Below are positions 36,576 to 48,869 of a stretch of 64,000 bases of DNA, piece after piece. Origin of the DNA: Parascedosporium putredinis (lineage: Eukaryota; Ascomycota; Sordariomycetes; Microascales; Microascaceae); NCBI GenBank assembly GCA_949357655.1, contig CASHTG010000019.1, positions 1,736,001 through 1,800,000 on the forward strand. The letters run 5' to 3'. The notes beneath the pieces were generated by a model. The model saw only the letters and a program-made list of their open reading frames with translations, did no database searches and was not told the origin of the DNA. Numbering within the stretch: the first letter of the stretch is position 1; each line of letters starts with the position of its first letter. The position numbers were made by a program, and so were the translations under genes.

Positions 36576-37686
36576 GAGCAACAAAAGGGAGGGCGAAAAA
36601 AGCTTTGGTTGTTGGCTGGGGAAACAAAAGGAATGATGATTTTATGGAGTATTTGTCGGTGTCTCGTTTCGCGCTTTATCTGTTTCCCTGGTTCAATGAT
36701 GTTTCTATCATTTTTTGAAGTGCGCATTTAACGTAGAATTTCGCATCGGGCCCCTCGATTTTCACAAATATCGCTTCTGTAAAGGAGAGATTGGGCCGGC
36801 GCGCTCAGAGCCCCTTGGAAGAATAGGGTGCCAGTATTGTTTATCAGCCATGAGTATGGATAGAGAAATGAATTCAATGACGATCGTGGAAGGGAGTCAT
36901 GCTGTCGGATGAACAGCTGCTGACCGACCTTTGAACTAAGCACTCTTGTTGCCATATAGACATGGATGGACTGTGAGGTCTCGCGAGGAGAGGATGGACA
37001 TGCCCGCACCTAAGCACCTAAAAATGACTTTTGTGGGACCGACCTGTCGCGGAAGACTACGAATTCGGTGATGGATTCTTTATCCCGAAACAGCTGTTCA
37101 AACACTCTTTCTTTTTCATATTTGCTTTACTATGAACTGTCTTGACTTGGTTGCGCGCGCAAATAGGTGACACACACCATTAAAAGACACTCGATATATC
37201 GTGTCGGGGCATTTCTTCTCCAAAAGCAAACAACAACATGAAGCTGAGAAGGAACAAGGATTAACGAGGAACAACCGAGCTAGATACAACCTGATAGATG
37301 CTAGGGGTTTCCTTCTATTATGTCGCCATATGCAGACAGTTGAGCGGGAGTCCCTCCAAAGGGAGACTATAAGAAAGAGGAAGAAAATCCAAAGAAACAA
37401 ATGCCAAACAATCGTTGATGAAAAACACGAAGCTTTTCCGAACCATTCGTTACCCGTTGACCTAAGAAAGAGAAAAAACCCACAGAGATGATGGTGGAGA
37501 AGGTAAAGGAGAAAGGGAGATCGAGACGGATGTGGAGAAGGAGCCCTTGGAAAAGCAGAAAAACTCCGAGATCCAGTATGCACGCCCATATGCAAAAAGA
37601 CGATGCTGGATTTATGAGAAACCTCGCGAAAAAAAAAAAAAAAGAAAAAGGGGGTGGCGGGAGGGGGCCGCATCAAGCGAAAAGGC
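36576..37686. other. Convergent intergenic region between IMP dehydrogenase and the MFS transporter
   Basis: No gene. It contains the two 3' UTRs and an A-rich run (near 37627-37642) just beyond the MFS stop. Frames on the minus strand (37116-37724) are low-complexity and overlap the transporter's end in another frame. Confidence 0.5.
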
Positions 37687-40328
37687 TTAGTTTGTAGAGC
37701 GATAAGGGCTGCTGCCGCGCTCATGGTCCTTCAAGAGGGGCAAAACATCATCATGGTGATCAACGTCATCGTCATTGTACTCAGCTGTATACGGAGACTC
37801 ATCCTCGTAGTCAGACAGGAGAGCCGAGCTGGCCGCAGTGGTGTCATCCCCATCATCTTCATCTTCGATATCACTGCTGTCTGTGGATCTGCTAGGCCCT
37901 TCACCATCGACAAGGTACCATGCGGGAATGGAGCCGATGACGGAAGCAGCGAAGAGGAACCACCAAGAAGCAGCGACGAAATTGCGACGGACACCCCAAG
38001 AGAATGCGGCACCGGCCAGAGCGGGCCCAACGGCGCGGCCAATGGCGCTAAAAGTAGTCGCGAAGCCATTGAGAGTCCCCAGTATGCTCAGGGAGGTGCA
38101 TGAGTTGGTGAGGATGATGGTCATGCAAGGGAAGCCGATAATGACGGCGAAAGCTTTCAAGCACATGACGATGAGGAGGGTGGTATAGCGCAGAGTGGGG
38201 TTATCGATAAGGACGGTAAAAGGGGTGAGAAGGTAAACCGTGGGGAAGAGGAAGCCTAATGACAGGAGGTGCGCATGTTAGCTTCCTATGTGTCATTCGA
38301 AGAAGAAGAAATAGTAATAGTGTTGTAGGGAGGCAAGGAGAGACTTACAGCAGGCACGATAGCAAGACAATGCACCAAACTTCTTGCAGAGGGGTGGGAA
38401 GATGACAAACTGGATGAAACCGCAGGCAACACCGTAGACGGTAAAGATGGTTCCGATCGTGTTCGATCCAAGGCCGAAGCCGCCAGTGAAGCGGAAGGGG
38501 AGTTTCGTGTTCTCTGGGGTATGTTCGACGGCAGGGTAATTGAGGAAAACGGGGAGCACCTGATCATAAGCGACGGAATGAAGGGCGAGAAAGGTATAGG
38601 CAAGCAGACCAATACTGGACTGCGTGGTGAAAACCTCCTTCATACCAGGGCGGTAGGTCTTTGGATTGACAGGGTGATGTTTGATGCGCTTCGTCGGGAC
38701 TAGAGGGGCTGTAGCCTCTCCGTCCACAAACGAGGCACGGCGCTGGCGACGGCCTCCTTTGAAAGCTCGAGAAAGCTTCCTCCCGAGAAGCAGGCCCCAG
38801 TCTTCATGGTGGCGCTTGTGCTCGAGGGTTTCTTTGAGAAACAGGGTCGCTATTGTGATGGAAATAAGGAAGACGCCCGCGCCGATCAAGTTGGGAAGCG
38901 CAAACGGATACTTTTCCCAGAAAGGAACACCTCCAAAGAGGGAAGGAAACCTCTGGGCAGGGTTCGCAAAGAAGCCTCCAAATGCCGGGCCAAAGATGGA
39001 TCCAAGCGACCAAACCAGAGGCATGATGGAGAAGGCCATGGGCTGCAGTTCCTTTTCAGGAACCATTTCGGCCACCATTGTCCTCAAAATTCCAACTAGT
39101 AACATCGTGTTAGTAAAGGTCCTTTCTTTTTCAATGGTGCCGGCCTGTATTGCCGGCTTGTGTGCAGCTGGTGCCGCAAGGGGTGAGGATAACGCGTACC
39201 ATTTCCGTTACCACCGCCTTGAATGGCACGAACAAAGATAGCCATGGGTAAGCTATCGACGAGCCCCCAGATCAAGAAGCATATCATGGTACTGAACAGA
39301 CCAAGAATGATGGTAGGCTTGCGGCCAATGTTGTCCGAGGCCCTTCCCCAGGGGACGGCCGTGAAGCTTTGGGCGAAGGAGAAGACGGCCGAGGTGATTC
39401 CGGCCCAGTATGCTACATCGTTTTCAGGAATGCCAAAACCTCTGATCATTTCTGGCAGGTAAGGAAACACGGATAATAATGCAAGCGGCTCCGCAAAACG
39501 GGCGATGGCTATAGACGAGCTTCATGTTAGCGATTTATCATCAATACTTTGAACGCGAAAGAGTGGACTCAAAATGTGAAAGGAATAAGAGGCCTAGATA
39601 CCCGGCAAAGTGACTACCACTTGTCTGAGGAAACTTGCTTTTCTGGCTCGAGCCAAGACGTCCCACCATCAAGAAGGAGCTTTTCAGCCCATGATCTCGA
39701 CATGAGCACGGCGTTGTCCTAGCTCTCTTCCAAGCACAGGTACGTCCCGAGGCATCGCTCAAGCTAAATCATGATGTCCTGTCCAAAAGTTCTATCAACT
39801 GACGGCTTGAAGAGCGCTTCTCAAGGCAAACAGGTGAGGGGTAATGGAGATCATAGTGGGGGGTTTTCACCTCATCCCATTGATTTTCGTCCGCCCCATT
39901 GTTCGTCGTCTTAGTCTTCAACCAACCAAAGCAAAAGACCAAAACGAACAATTGGGGAATTCCAACCAGCGAGATGTCGCATCGGCAGCATGGGGAGAGG
40001 CGGGAAGAGGCATGAAGGCAGGGCTGGCGTGCGAATCGGGAGGCTCGATCTCGGCCAAGCTTATGCAGGTGGAAGCAAAAGAAGGAAAGGAAGGACAAAA
40101 GACAAGGAAGAACGAAGCCGAGAGAGGGAGAGAGAGAGATAGAGCAAAGGAAAAGAAAAAGAAAACAGCATATGAGGCCAAACAGCCAGCACGTGAACCA
40201 CGAGAACTTCAAAGCTTACCCAAGATGAAAAGCTGTTGCTTTGGTAGCTTAGGCTTGCGCCTAGAGCGCCTTGAGCTGGATTTTGGCATCGCCGGGGACG
40301 AATCTCGGCTTGACGACGGGTTCGTCAT
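37687..40328 (-). CDS. Major facilitator superfamily transporter (drug:H+ antiporter-like, YCR023C/ZIFL-like)
   Basis: A multi-pass transporter, probably in the vacuolar or plasma membrane; substrate unknown. Exons on the minus strand are 40220-40328, 39200-39508, 38349-39095 and 37687-38255. All borders are GT..AG and the phases give 577 residues with no frame break. The short first exon (MTNPSSSRDSSPAMPKSSS, basic) joins to KLPKQQLFILAIARFAEPL, a sequence typical of this subgroup. Helix 1 is followed by VFPYLPEMI, and the MFS loop 2-3 signature appears as WGRASDNIGRKPTIILG. A central cytoplasmic loop carries basic Arg/Lys clusters (GGRRQRRASF). Later helices include SILGTLNGFATTFSAIGRAVGP. 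The C-terminal tail is strongly acidic and Ser-rich (SSDIEDEDDGDD). It is convergent with IMP dehydrogenase. A link to nucleotide metabolism or zinc is not supported by the sequence. Confidence 0.9.
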
Positions 40329-41914
40329 TTGGAGAGAGAGAAATTGGCCTCAAGCCGAGGCGGACAGTTGAGAGAGCAAACACAAGGAACGGGGGCAGAT
40401 GAAGACTGTAGATTCAAGTAATGCGGCGTGGAGGGTTGGCACTTTCAATGGTTTAAGTCAAAGAGAGGAAATGGGAGTAGATACGACCATTCACGGAAGA
40501 AAAGCCTTTACAAGTGGAGGAGACGATTAGGGAATATTTCAGGAATGGAATTATTCTTGTCATGGAATAAGTAAGTACGGATCGGAGTTTAGCTGGCGTG
40601 GAAGAGTGGCGAGGAGCGAGGAACCGTATAGTTATGGAAAACCAAAAGATCGGAAAGGCGTAAGCAGAATGGTCGAAGATCCATTGTAATGAGGTGCCTA
40701 GGCTGGAAGTCCCCACGTTCTTTAGCGAAGTTTTTTTCTCTTTCCTCGTTTGGGCCGGGCCGACAAAATTTGCACCCCACCAAAAGTACAAGGAGCAAGT
40801 AGCATGGACTATAGTCCAGGTATTGATACGCTACGACGTACACGTCCATTGTTAGCATTGACGTCCTAGCACACTTGGACGCTCTACCCCCGGTGAAGCA
40901 AGAACCTCGGGGGAAGGAACGTTGAACACTGCCATCGGAATGTGCGTGTCTGAATCGGGTAGTGGCAAGTTTAAACGTTCGAAGTTGCTTGCTTGATCCG
41001 ATAGGCCCAGCTTTGGTTTGCCTTTGCGCCCCGCGACCTTTGACTCACAGAATGATGCCTTCAAGTCTCCCGTCCTGAGTCAACGCCAAAGTCCAAGAAA
41101 TTTGGAGACGACTAAAGCGGATAATGCGGAGGTGGAGCGTCCACCTCGGCCGTAGTTCCTCCCTGGTTCGCTGGCCTTGTGCGGGGGGAAAGCCATCCGC
41201 CATCGCCAAGCACCCTTGCCAGGCCAGCCTCCTGGCGTTCAAGTCCACAAAAAAAGACAGGACCGTTCTTTGCGGGAGGTGCCCGCGTGTGGGAACCGAC
41301 CCCGGCCCGGAAAGATGCTTGACATGCTCGGGTACAGGAGCCATAAAGGAGGTGTCGCCTATCACAATAACCATGGTGGTCGGCTACTTCTTGTCAGAGG
41401 GCTCCCTGCGTGTGATATGGCATCCTTCCGGTTCGTTTCTCCCCTCCGTCCCGCTTTCGTCATGCTAGCTAGCCGAAAGCCCTTGCTTCTATCGCGCCGC
41501 TCATCCCTGTCTTTTTTTCCTGTTGGACGGGTTCTATTTACTATTATTATTATGACCCCGCAAGAAAACCAACATTCACTTTATCAAGAGACCCAGAATC
41601 TCGCTGTAGAGCAGAGGGATTGAGAAGAAGGACTTGAAGAAATTTTTAGACTCCCAATCACGAGAAATACCGGCTCCTAGTAGTGACCGGCGACTTCCTG
41701 GTTGCACCCTTTCTGCGAAGGGTGGCGGCTGCCGAAGTGAGCCTTTACCGATTACAGCCGCCGTTGTCGGCCTTTAGTCAATTATCAGGCGTATGATTGG
41801 CCACGGATGGCGAAAGGGCGTGTGGATCGGGGGTCGGGGCCGGGAGGATCGGCCATCCATTATTAATAATGCTGGTTAGGTGGGGAAGGGAAGGAGGACG
41901 GGCTTGACAGGCAG

Positions 41915-42205
41915 ACAGGCAAGTGGGTGAAGAAAAAAGCGGGACACGTAAATGTTCAGGTGTACGCCCAATTGAGCATACATTGACTACGCCCTCAATA
42001 GCTATCCAAAATATTCAGAAATTACTGAAAAAGGGTGGTAGGAAAAGGCCAACAGTAGCTACCAACATGGTCAATTAATTGCTAGACTGATAAAATGCTA
42101 AATGTCCTAAAAAGTGGTGTTAAAAGTGAAGCATAAATGCTGTTGTACGGGTTTGGAGGTTGATGCGTGATGGGTGTCCCGCTTTTTCTTCGCCCACTTG
42201 ACAGG
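41915..42205. repeat. Target-site duplication ACAGG flanking the MITE-like element
   Basis: Identical ACAGG copies lie immediately outside both terminal inverted repeats. The left flank also has an earlier ACAGG at 41906-41910, so chance cannot be fully excluded. Confidence 0.55.
41920..42200. mobile_element. MITE-like non-autonomous DNA transposon, 281 bp
   Basis: The left end at 41920-41947 (starting CAAGTGGG) and the right end at 42174-42200 (ending CCCACTTG) are inverted copies. The arms are 28 and 27 bases with one substitution (T/C at the ninth base) and one A-run length difference. The 5-bp sequence ACAGG sits directly outside both ends (41915-41919 and 42201-42205), as expected for a target-site duplication. 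The interior is AT-rich and codes for nothing. Small size, near-perfect ends and a flanking duplication indicate a non-autonomous DNA transposon. The superfamily is unclear; 5 bp excludes TA-type Tc1/mariner and 8-bp hAT in their usual form. Confidence 0.75.
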
Positions 42206-43943
42206 CAACAGGGTATTACAGGTAGGGGTCAGGCTCCCTCAATTTGATGACTCGCACACGCACCCAGCACCCCTCCACTCCAGGGCACACCAACAGGAGC
42301 AGCAGCCGAAAAGTTACTGACTTGAGGGTTCGGTGGGGGTATGTAACGCAACTTAGACCCTTCTGGGACGGTGATCGCAAACACAACACACACGCTATGT
42401 CGTCAAGCTTGTGCTTTGGCATAAATCTTATTTTCACGTCCTCGTGCCACCTCCGCTAGCGGCTTTGGGAGGGTGACTGGGGTGTCGTTCGACGCTTAAG
42501 AGAAGCACAAAGTTCTGGCACCCATGAACCAGATATTGACCGCTGGGCTCTGAGAAGGGTCCAAGATAAAACTTCGAAAAGAAGGTGACTGTGCAGGGCG
42601 TTCGTAGCTGGAAAGCTCTGAAAATCCTTGGCCACCACCACCAGCTGAGAGAGGAGCGAAGCTCTTCATATCTAAAACCTGCAATGGCGAGCTTCGAAAC
42701 GCGACGCCTTGGTCTGGCTGCATCCGAACACGTCCTGTGACTCGAGTCCTGCACAATGTCACCTGCAGGGAGGATGTGGGGCCGCCCTGGAGCCGATTCA
42801 CCTCCGTCACGGTGAGAACATGGTGTCTGAAAGTAAATGAAAACGAATGTACAAGTATCAATTTCTTCCTCTTTTGTCATTTCGCCAATTGGTCATTTTT
42901 TCTTCTCGATATTTTGTCATTTCCCCTCAACGAGGAAGGGGAAGGGAGGGTAAGAGTGAGGGGAGGATATAACAACCATGCTTGCCTTGCTTTGATGCGG
43001 GGCGTTCCCTTCATAAACGAGGGTCACTTCCGAGCCTCCTCCCCAACTAGGCAATGGACATGCAAACCCTACATAGGGAAGGTCCAGCCTTTCTCTTTTC
43101 TTTTCTGTTATTCTTTTTCTCCGTTCCCCAAGTGCGCCACAAGCCAGGGTCATGGTTTACCCACCTTCGCTCGATGAGACCCTGGGATGGGAGGGGCCGT
43201 GTTTGGGGTCCCAGGAGTCCGCATTGTGCATCGGGCGCTATCCAAACATTTACCCGCCTCAAGCGACGCGACGGGAGAGTTCAGGAAGCACCATCGGAAA
43301 TTGAATTGTTCATAGAGCAAACCAACTTTCAAGGCGCTAGGCCGATAGCGAGAATCTTGCCATTCCAGACTGGTATTTCGCCATGATCGATGACTGACAT
43401 TCGGATGGCTTAAATCCTTGGCATCTTAACCGAATAAGGTGCCCAAGATGCACGTCCACTCGTTGATCGAGTGTAGATATCTTATCTTATGCAAAGTGCA
43501 TCTATCAGATATCAGAAACTCGCGAATACCAAAGTTTCAGTTGCACCCAAAGCGGACAACACTTGGCGAGGGGTTGAGCGGCGGGCTACAAAATAAGCAC
43601 AACAATCATCGATCATTTCTTTGAGAGAGTACTGAGGTACGCAAAAATAGTTTTGCATTTGTGCTGAGACTGCAAATTGTGTTCTCTTTTCAAGTCAACG
43701 GATGTAAAGAAGGATAAGTGTGACAATTTCACGGACTAGCTTGCCCCCACAAAATCAGTCAATCTTTTGCCCAACTACCCAAAGCCTTATGCGCTTTCAA
43801 GATCAAAGCCTAACAAGTGAACTAATGCGTACCCTCAGGTGGCAACGGGTCCATCGCACCCCGTTTCTGTAACAATTCAGGGCACCATTTAGCGCGGCTA
43901 TCCTACTATATAATGGGTTACCCGCTTCCTAAGGCTAAGGCGC

Positions 43944-44844
43944 TTAGCAGCGACGCCAGCTGGCCATGAACTGCACGTGAAGTCGGCCATCGAAAGAGTC
44001 GACCTGCTCGAGGTGTTAGCTCACTGATCTTGTGAAACGAAGAAGCCCCTAGCTGGGGCATAACTTGGGTTCTTTGACTTACGGTCATCAGGCCCTTGGA
44101 GGTGCTGCTGGTTGGCGAGATGCGGACCTCGGAGTTGACGTTGAGGATGGCGGTGTAGTCTCCACACTGGGACCAGGTGATGATATCGACCTTTTCATTC
44201 ATCTCGTAGTTCGTCTCGACGGGACCTCGGATGGTCTTCTGGGCAGCAACAGACTGTGTCGGCGTTTTGGCCGTTGTCAGCAACTGATCATTACTTCTTC
44301 CACTACCACACAGCCACATGGCGTCCACCGCAGAAGCATCGGAGCTCGATCACTTACAGCACCACCGCCGGAGAAGGAATAGGCGGCCCGGCATGTACCA
44401 GTCTGGCCAGCGGCGAGAGAGGCGTAGCCGCTGAAGGTGGTGTCCACAACAGAGAACCTGGGCAAGACACGAATGTGTTAGCTTATCCTACCCCGGCATG
44501 CACCACTACGCCCTTGACACCTAACCCAAGCTTCGACGTGCGCTTAGGAAGCAAGGTATTGAACATACTGGAGTCCCTGAGGGAATTCAATGTTGAGGAG
44601 ACACGACAATTCTTGCGGGCATCCGACGCAGAAGTAGTGGGGCCGACTTCGACAATGTACTGGTCGAAGGCGACGTCGAAGATAGTGCCGGTAGAGTCGA
44701 CGGTAGCAAAGGCGTGACCGGCGGGGCATCCGGAGCCGATGGCGCTGATTCCAACAATCTTGACATCGCTCGCAGCGGAGCGGCTGCCTCGAGAGGGGCG
44801 GCGGCGGCAAGGCCGAGGAAGACAAGGGGGCTAAGGAACTTCAT
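43944..44844 (-). CDS. Small secreted protein of the DUF4360 family
   Basis: DUF4360 proteins are secreted, of unknown function, and common in filamentous fungi and some bacteria. Exons on the minus strand are 44569-44844, 44358-44457, 44083-44253 and 43944-44003. Phases join and give about 202 residues, the family's usual length. The signal peptide is MKFLSPLVFLGLAAAAPLEA. The mature part follows the family plan: VKIVGISAIGSGCPAGHAF, TIFDVAFDQYIVEVGP, RKNC, then SLNIEFPQGLQF, VVDTTFSGYASLAAGQTGTC, YSFSGGG, VDIITWSQCGDYTAILNVNS and a final VDSFDGRLHVQF with MASWRRC. Paired Cys residues (GCP, NC, GTC, QC, RRC) suggest disulphides. Two one-base-missing steps lie in exon 1, near 44785 and 44596 (CTCC). 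Promoter elements are not evident. Confidence 0.85.
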
Positions 44845-47800
44845 TGCGAGGTCTCGACGAAGACGTAAGAAGAAGATGTGGATGGGTGAGATGATGCAGA
44901 AAGGGGGTATGAGGAAAGATGGCGACGCGAGTGGTGGTGTTGTCAGATATCTCAAGGGGCGCCGATGAGGCAAGAGGTGCCTTTATACTTGAGCTTAACG
45001 TGAGTTTTGACGAATGGACTCTCCATCACCGCACCAGGCCGAGTGTTTGCACAGCTTCCACGCAAAGTCCTAAGAATAGATCTGGCATCGTGGGTGGTGG
45101 TCGTCTCGTTTGCCAACACATCTCGCTCACCCAGACGGCCAGACGCCATTTAGCGAGCTTTGGTGACAAGACTACAAGGAGCTATCCATATGACGGTCAA
45201 CTGACCTCTAGATCCCAAGGGAGCGAGCGATGGGGAGCTCCCAAAACTACCTCACGACTCACGATCTTCCTCCAATCACCTAGAATCAAAGTCATAACTG
45301 GTATATTACCTGCCCCTCTCTCACGCGCGCCGCGTACTAGCCACTTCTACCCATAAGAGATCATGAGCTATCCCTGACCTCTCCGTCTACAGAGATAGTC
45401 CACGCTAGGCCAAGTCAAGAAAACCCTTCGGTCTTCTTGTGTGTCCGTCTCCTGATCGGTCTCCTTCTAGCCGTCCAGAGTGTCATTGCCCCTCGCCGAG
45501 GGGTGGCATTGCTTCCTCAGCTAGATCGCGGTGGTCCCGACGACGTTGTTCAGGCCACCTATGAGGAGCACCTACCTTCGCATTGTTGGTGTATTAATGT
45601 TGCAACTGGACCTGGATATCACGCATCTGCCCCTCTCCTTTCTTCGCTTTCAGGCCTACGATACCCACTTCACGAGTCCCGCGCGCCGGTCTAGCTCTAG
45701 CCACGAGATGTTACGAACCAATATGTCGAGGCAAGGTCCCTGGGTGCCCGGTCATCTATAGGAAAGTTAGATTACGCTTCCTGAAATAGAAAGTGTGGTG
45801 TTACCTATCAGGCATCTGGGTAGGAATAACACCACTGGGATGGTTGTGCGAGGGGGCCGTGAAGGTAGGTGCGAATCTCGTGCACCGGGACATGCGCAGA
45901 GCTTCCTTTTGGGCTCCTTTTGTTTCTTCATGAGGGGCAGGGACTTTGGATTCTCGCGCCACTGCTGCCAGTACATGCTCTATTTGGTCCTTGTCTTATA
46001 CGAGGCGTCCCACTGTCTCTATCAAGCTCACTAGCTGGAGCAAATAAAGCCAGGCCAATAGAGGAAGCTGACTTGGTTTGTTTCCGCGGGAGGTTCCCGG
46101 AAAGGGAAGTATGGTGCAAAAGTCGACTCACTTCCCAACAAGATAGGGCGGACTTTGGGGATATTTCTCCGAGAGCTCGGGGAGCCGAACCGAAAATAGG
46201 GATAGGGAAGTGGGTTTAACCCAACTTACACGACGTTGAGGTAGAGCAAGGAGGAGGGAGGGGGAGGGTGCGCTTCACGCCGTAGCGTGGGTGGTGTTTA
46301 GCCAATCTAAACTTTCCCTCATTCCCGGGTAACTAGATCCATGCGAGAGATTCTGTAAGTGTCTCTTGGCTAGATCTGCTCTGCGAAGGGGATGATGGAG
46401 CATCGCGATTGGTGGTAGACTCGATGGGGCAGCTCTCAGCGTTACGCGAATCGGCTCAAAGCGAATGGTTGCCTTTTTGGCGAGCTAGTTTGCTACTGCT
46501 CGCCGAGAAATTGAAGAGGCGAGAGTAAAGAGAGGGGGCGAAGGTTCCATCAAGGGCGGAGCCTGCCGAGACGAACAACCGGAGGGGCCATCGCCGGCGG
46601 AAAGGAGCGGACAGCTTGCGAAGAGTAGCGACGCAGGGCACTCGGTGCTCAGGTTTTACTTCTTTACGAAGAGTGGATCTCTGGATATTCGACGTCAACC
46701 AACTTTTGATATCTGCCTCCCGTTTGGGAAGGTCTGAGAAAACGTGTGTAAGTAAGGACGGGGTGAGCCCGAGAAGGGAGGGGAGGGGGTATGTAGAGGT
46801 AGATTTGTGATCCAAAGCCCGGTTTTCAGGAACACCGCCCGCATCGAATCCGCGCCGATGGGTGCCATATACAAGGCTTTCCTAGCTGTGGGGTCCTTGG
46901 GGTGATTTGGAGGAAACTTTTCTTTTTCCCTGTTCCTTGTCGCTATGTGCGAAGAAGAGGAAGCGGCAGAAAAGCGAGACGGCGACAACGACATGATGAA
47001 GAAAATACAACTTTGTGGTGTAGCATTTCAGCTTGCGGTCTGCGACGGTGCTTCTCTCGCTTTTTTCTTATATTAATTAAGCGGATGGAAGGGTTGTTCT
47101 TTTTACCTCCTTCTTTGCGCGACGCCACAAGGAAAAGACGGTTCGATATTGCGAATGAACCAATCCGGGTCCACGGATGGCAACCTCGTTTGTTTTAGCT
47201 GCAGAGGAATGGAGAGAGAGAGCCAAGAGGTGAGGACGCAGAAGCACAATTGATCATGTTAGCGTCTAGCGTGGTGAATTGTTTTCTTTATTTTTAACTC
47301 AAAGAAGGTTCATTGGTCTTTGTGTTTTCTTTTACGTTTTTCTCACTTTATTCCCATTCCTGGAATCTCACGAGAATGAGCGAGTGTGGCGTTTGGTAGC
47401 TCCCTACTCTTCAGGAAGGTGCACATATTGCTTAGTTTGGTCGAGGGTGAAGCGGACACGCATCTCGGCGTTGCTTCTAGGACGATAGCGACGGGGAGCC
47501 GGGACAGGCACCGCTCGGCCGTTTACCGAAGGCTAACTAGTTTGGGAAGCCAAGGCGAAGAGCACCAAGAGAGAGGAGGATGAGAATATATGCTTGGTTA
47601 TTCAAACGGAGAAGAGAAATTCGCGACAGGGAGTTGGGACTAAATGTTGAGTTCGGGCGAGTTGAAAGGCATGGGCGACTGGCGAGGGGGCCAGGTTTGG
47701 GGATGAAGATTTGGTTGATGTTCGTGGAGCCACCAATCACATCGCCTAAACCGCACCGCGATACTGAAACTACTATGCACTTATCTTCGATAATGATTGG

Positions 47801-48869
47801 TGACATCTTGTATACTTTTGCGAGTCGCCGTAGGTCTTGAGCTTCGAGCAGTACGGGGAATGGGAGTGATACTAGATGTCTTACACGTAGCAGGCGTCCA
47901 GAGCGAGGTGTTGGCGGTTTCATGGGAGCCACCACACCAGTTGTTTTCTTGTTCTTATGCTCTTTTCGCTCCCATTAGTTCTCCTACGGAGCAAGGAAAG
48001 CTTCCCTTAGCCTTGAATCATCTTGTCGCGAATCCTAGGATCGATGCTAGCTTTAAGCCTCGGGCTACGCGACCACAGGGGCTGGCTCCCTCAGGGTCTC
48101 TGATCAAAAGGCAAATTATACGCAAACTAGCCCGTACGATGGAGGAACCAATATGAATCAACCAGAAGGAAAGAGGACGGACGCTGCGGAGCTGCCATTC
48201 TGACGCAACGAGCAACGGAAGAAGGTCCTCCTCCCGTGGGCTTTCCCGTATCGTGTGGGGCTTTTGTACGGACCGGGGACCCCTTCCCCGCTAGTGTCCC
48301 CACACCCCGGCGCCACACCCGCCCCCGCGGTTGTTAGGTTGAGCCACTTGCTGTCAACTGTAAAGGCACCACCTGACACGATCATGCAGACAAAGGTCCC
48401 AGTGCTTCCTCGCATTGTCATCACTACGGTGAATGACGCAACCCATTGATCCGTTCCTTCCCTCAACCTTCCCTAGAGACTTCCATCTCCATCGCTTCTG
48501 TGGGCGTTGTATGTCATTTCCGCTCTCGCATTATCGAGGAACCACTGCTATAACTCCAGGATTTATCTCATCTTTTCGAGTCGGACGAAGACGATTGAGC
48601 TCTCTTGTGGCAGCAGAGAGCTGCTTTTAACCCCGGGAGAAAAGGAGCCGAGCGTCCAGTGGATGCGAAGCCCAGGTGGCCCGCTTGCTTCGATCCCGAA
48701 ACCACTGGGGTTTCCCGCTTGCTGTTTATCCCCCATTTTAGTCAGAGGGAGAGGGAAAACAATAAATCCAATCAACTAACTAAGTGAGAGAGGGAAACAA
48801 GGATTAAAAGAAGCCCCGAGGCGGATAGCTTCGTTCACGCGGCTAGCTCTCAGCCTATCCTCTCCCACC
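44845..48869. other. Gene-poor intergenic region, 4 kb
   Basis: I see no conserved gene, RNA gene or clear repeat. Several frames of 60-145 codons exist on both strands, none with a recognisable motif or plausible splicing partners. It should include the promoters of the DUF4360 gene (left) and the M28 peptidase gene (right). Confidence 0.5.

Larger units (their letters stand above)
40329..43943. other. Gene-poor intergenic region with a MITE-like element
   Basis: There is no convincing gene in 3.6 kb. The first few hundred bases should hold the MFS promoter. The segment 41915-42205 is a small inverted-repeat element, listed separately. Frames such as 41177-41623 (+) and 42434-42880 (-) have no domain and no consistent partner exons. 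Confidence 0.5.
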
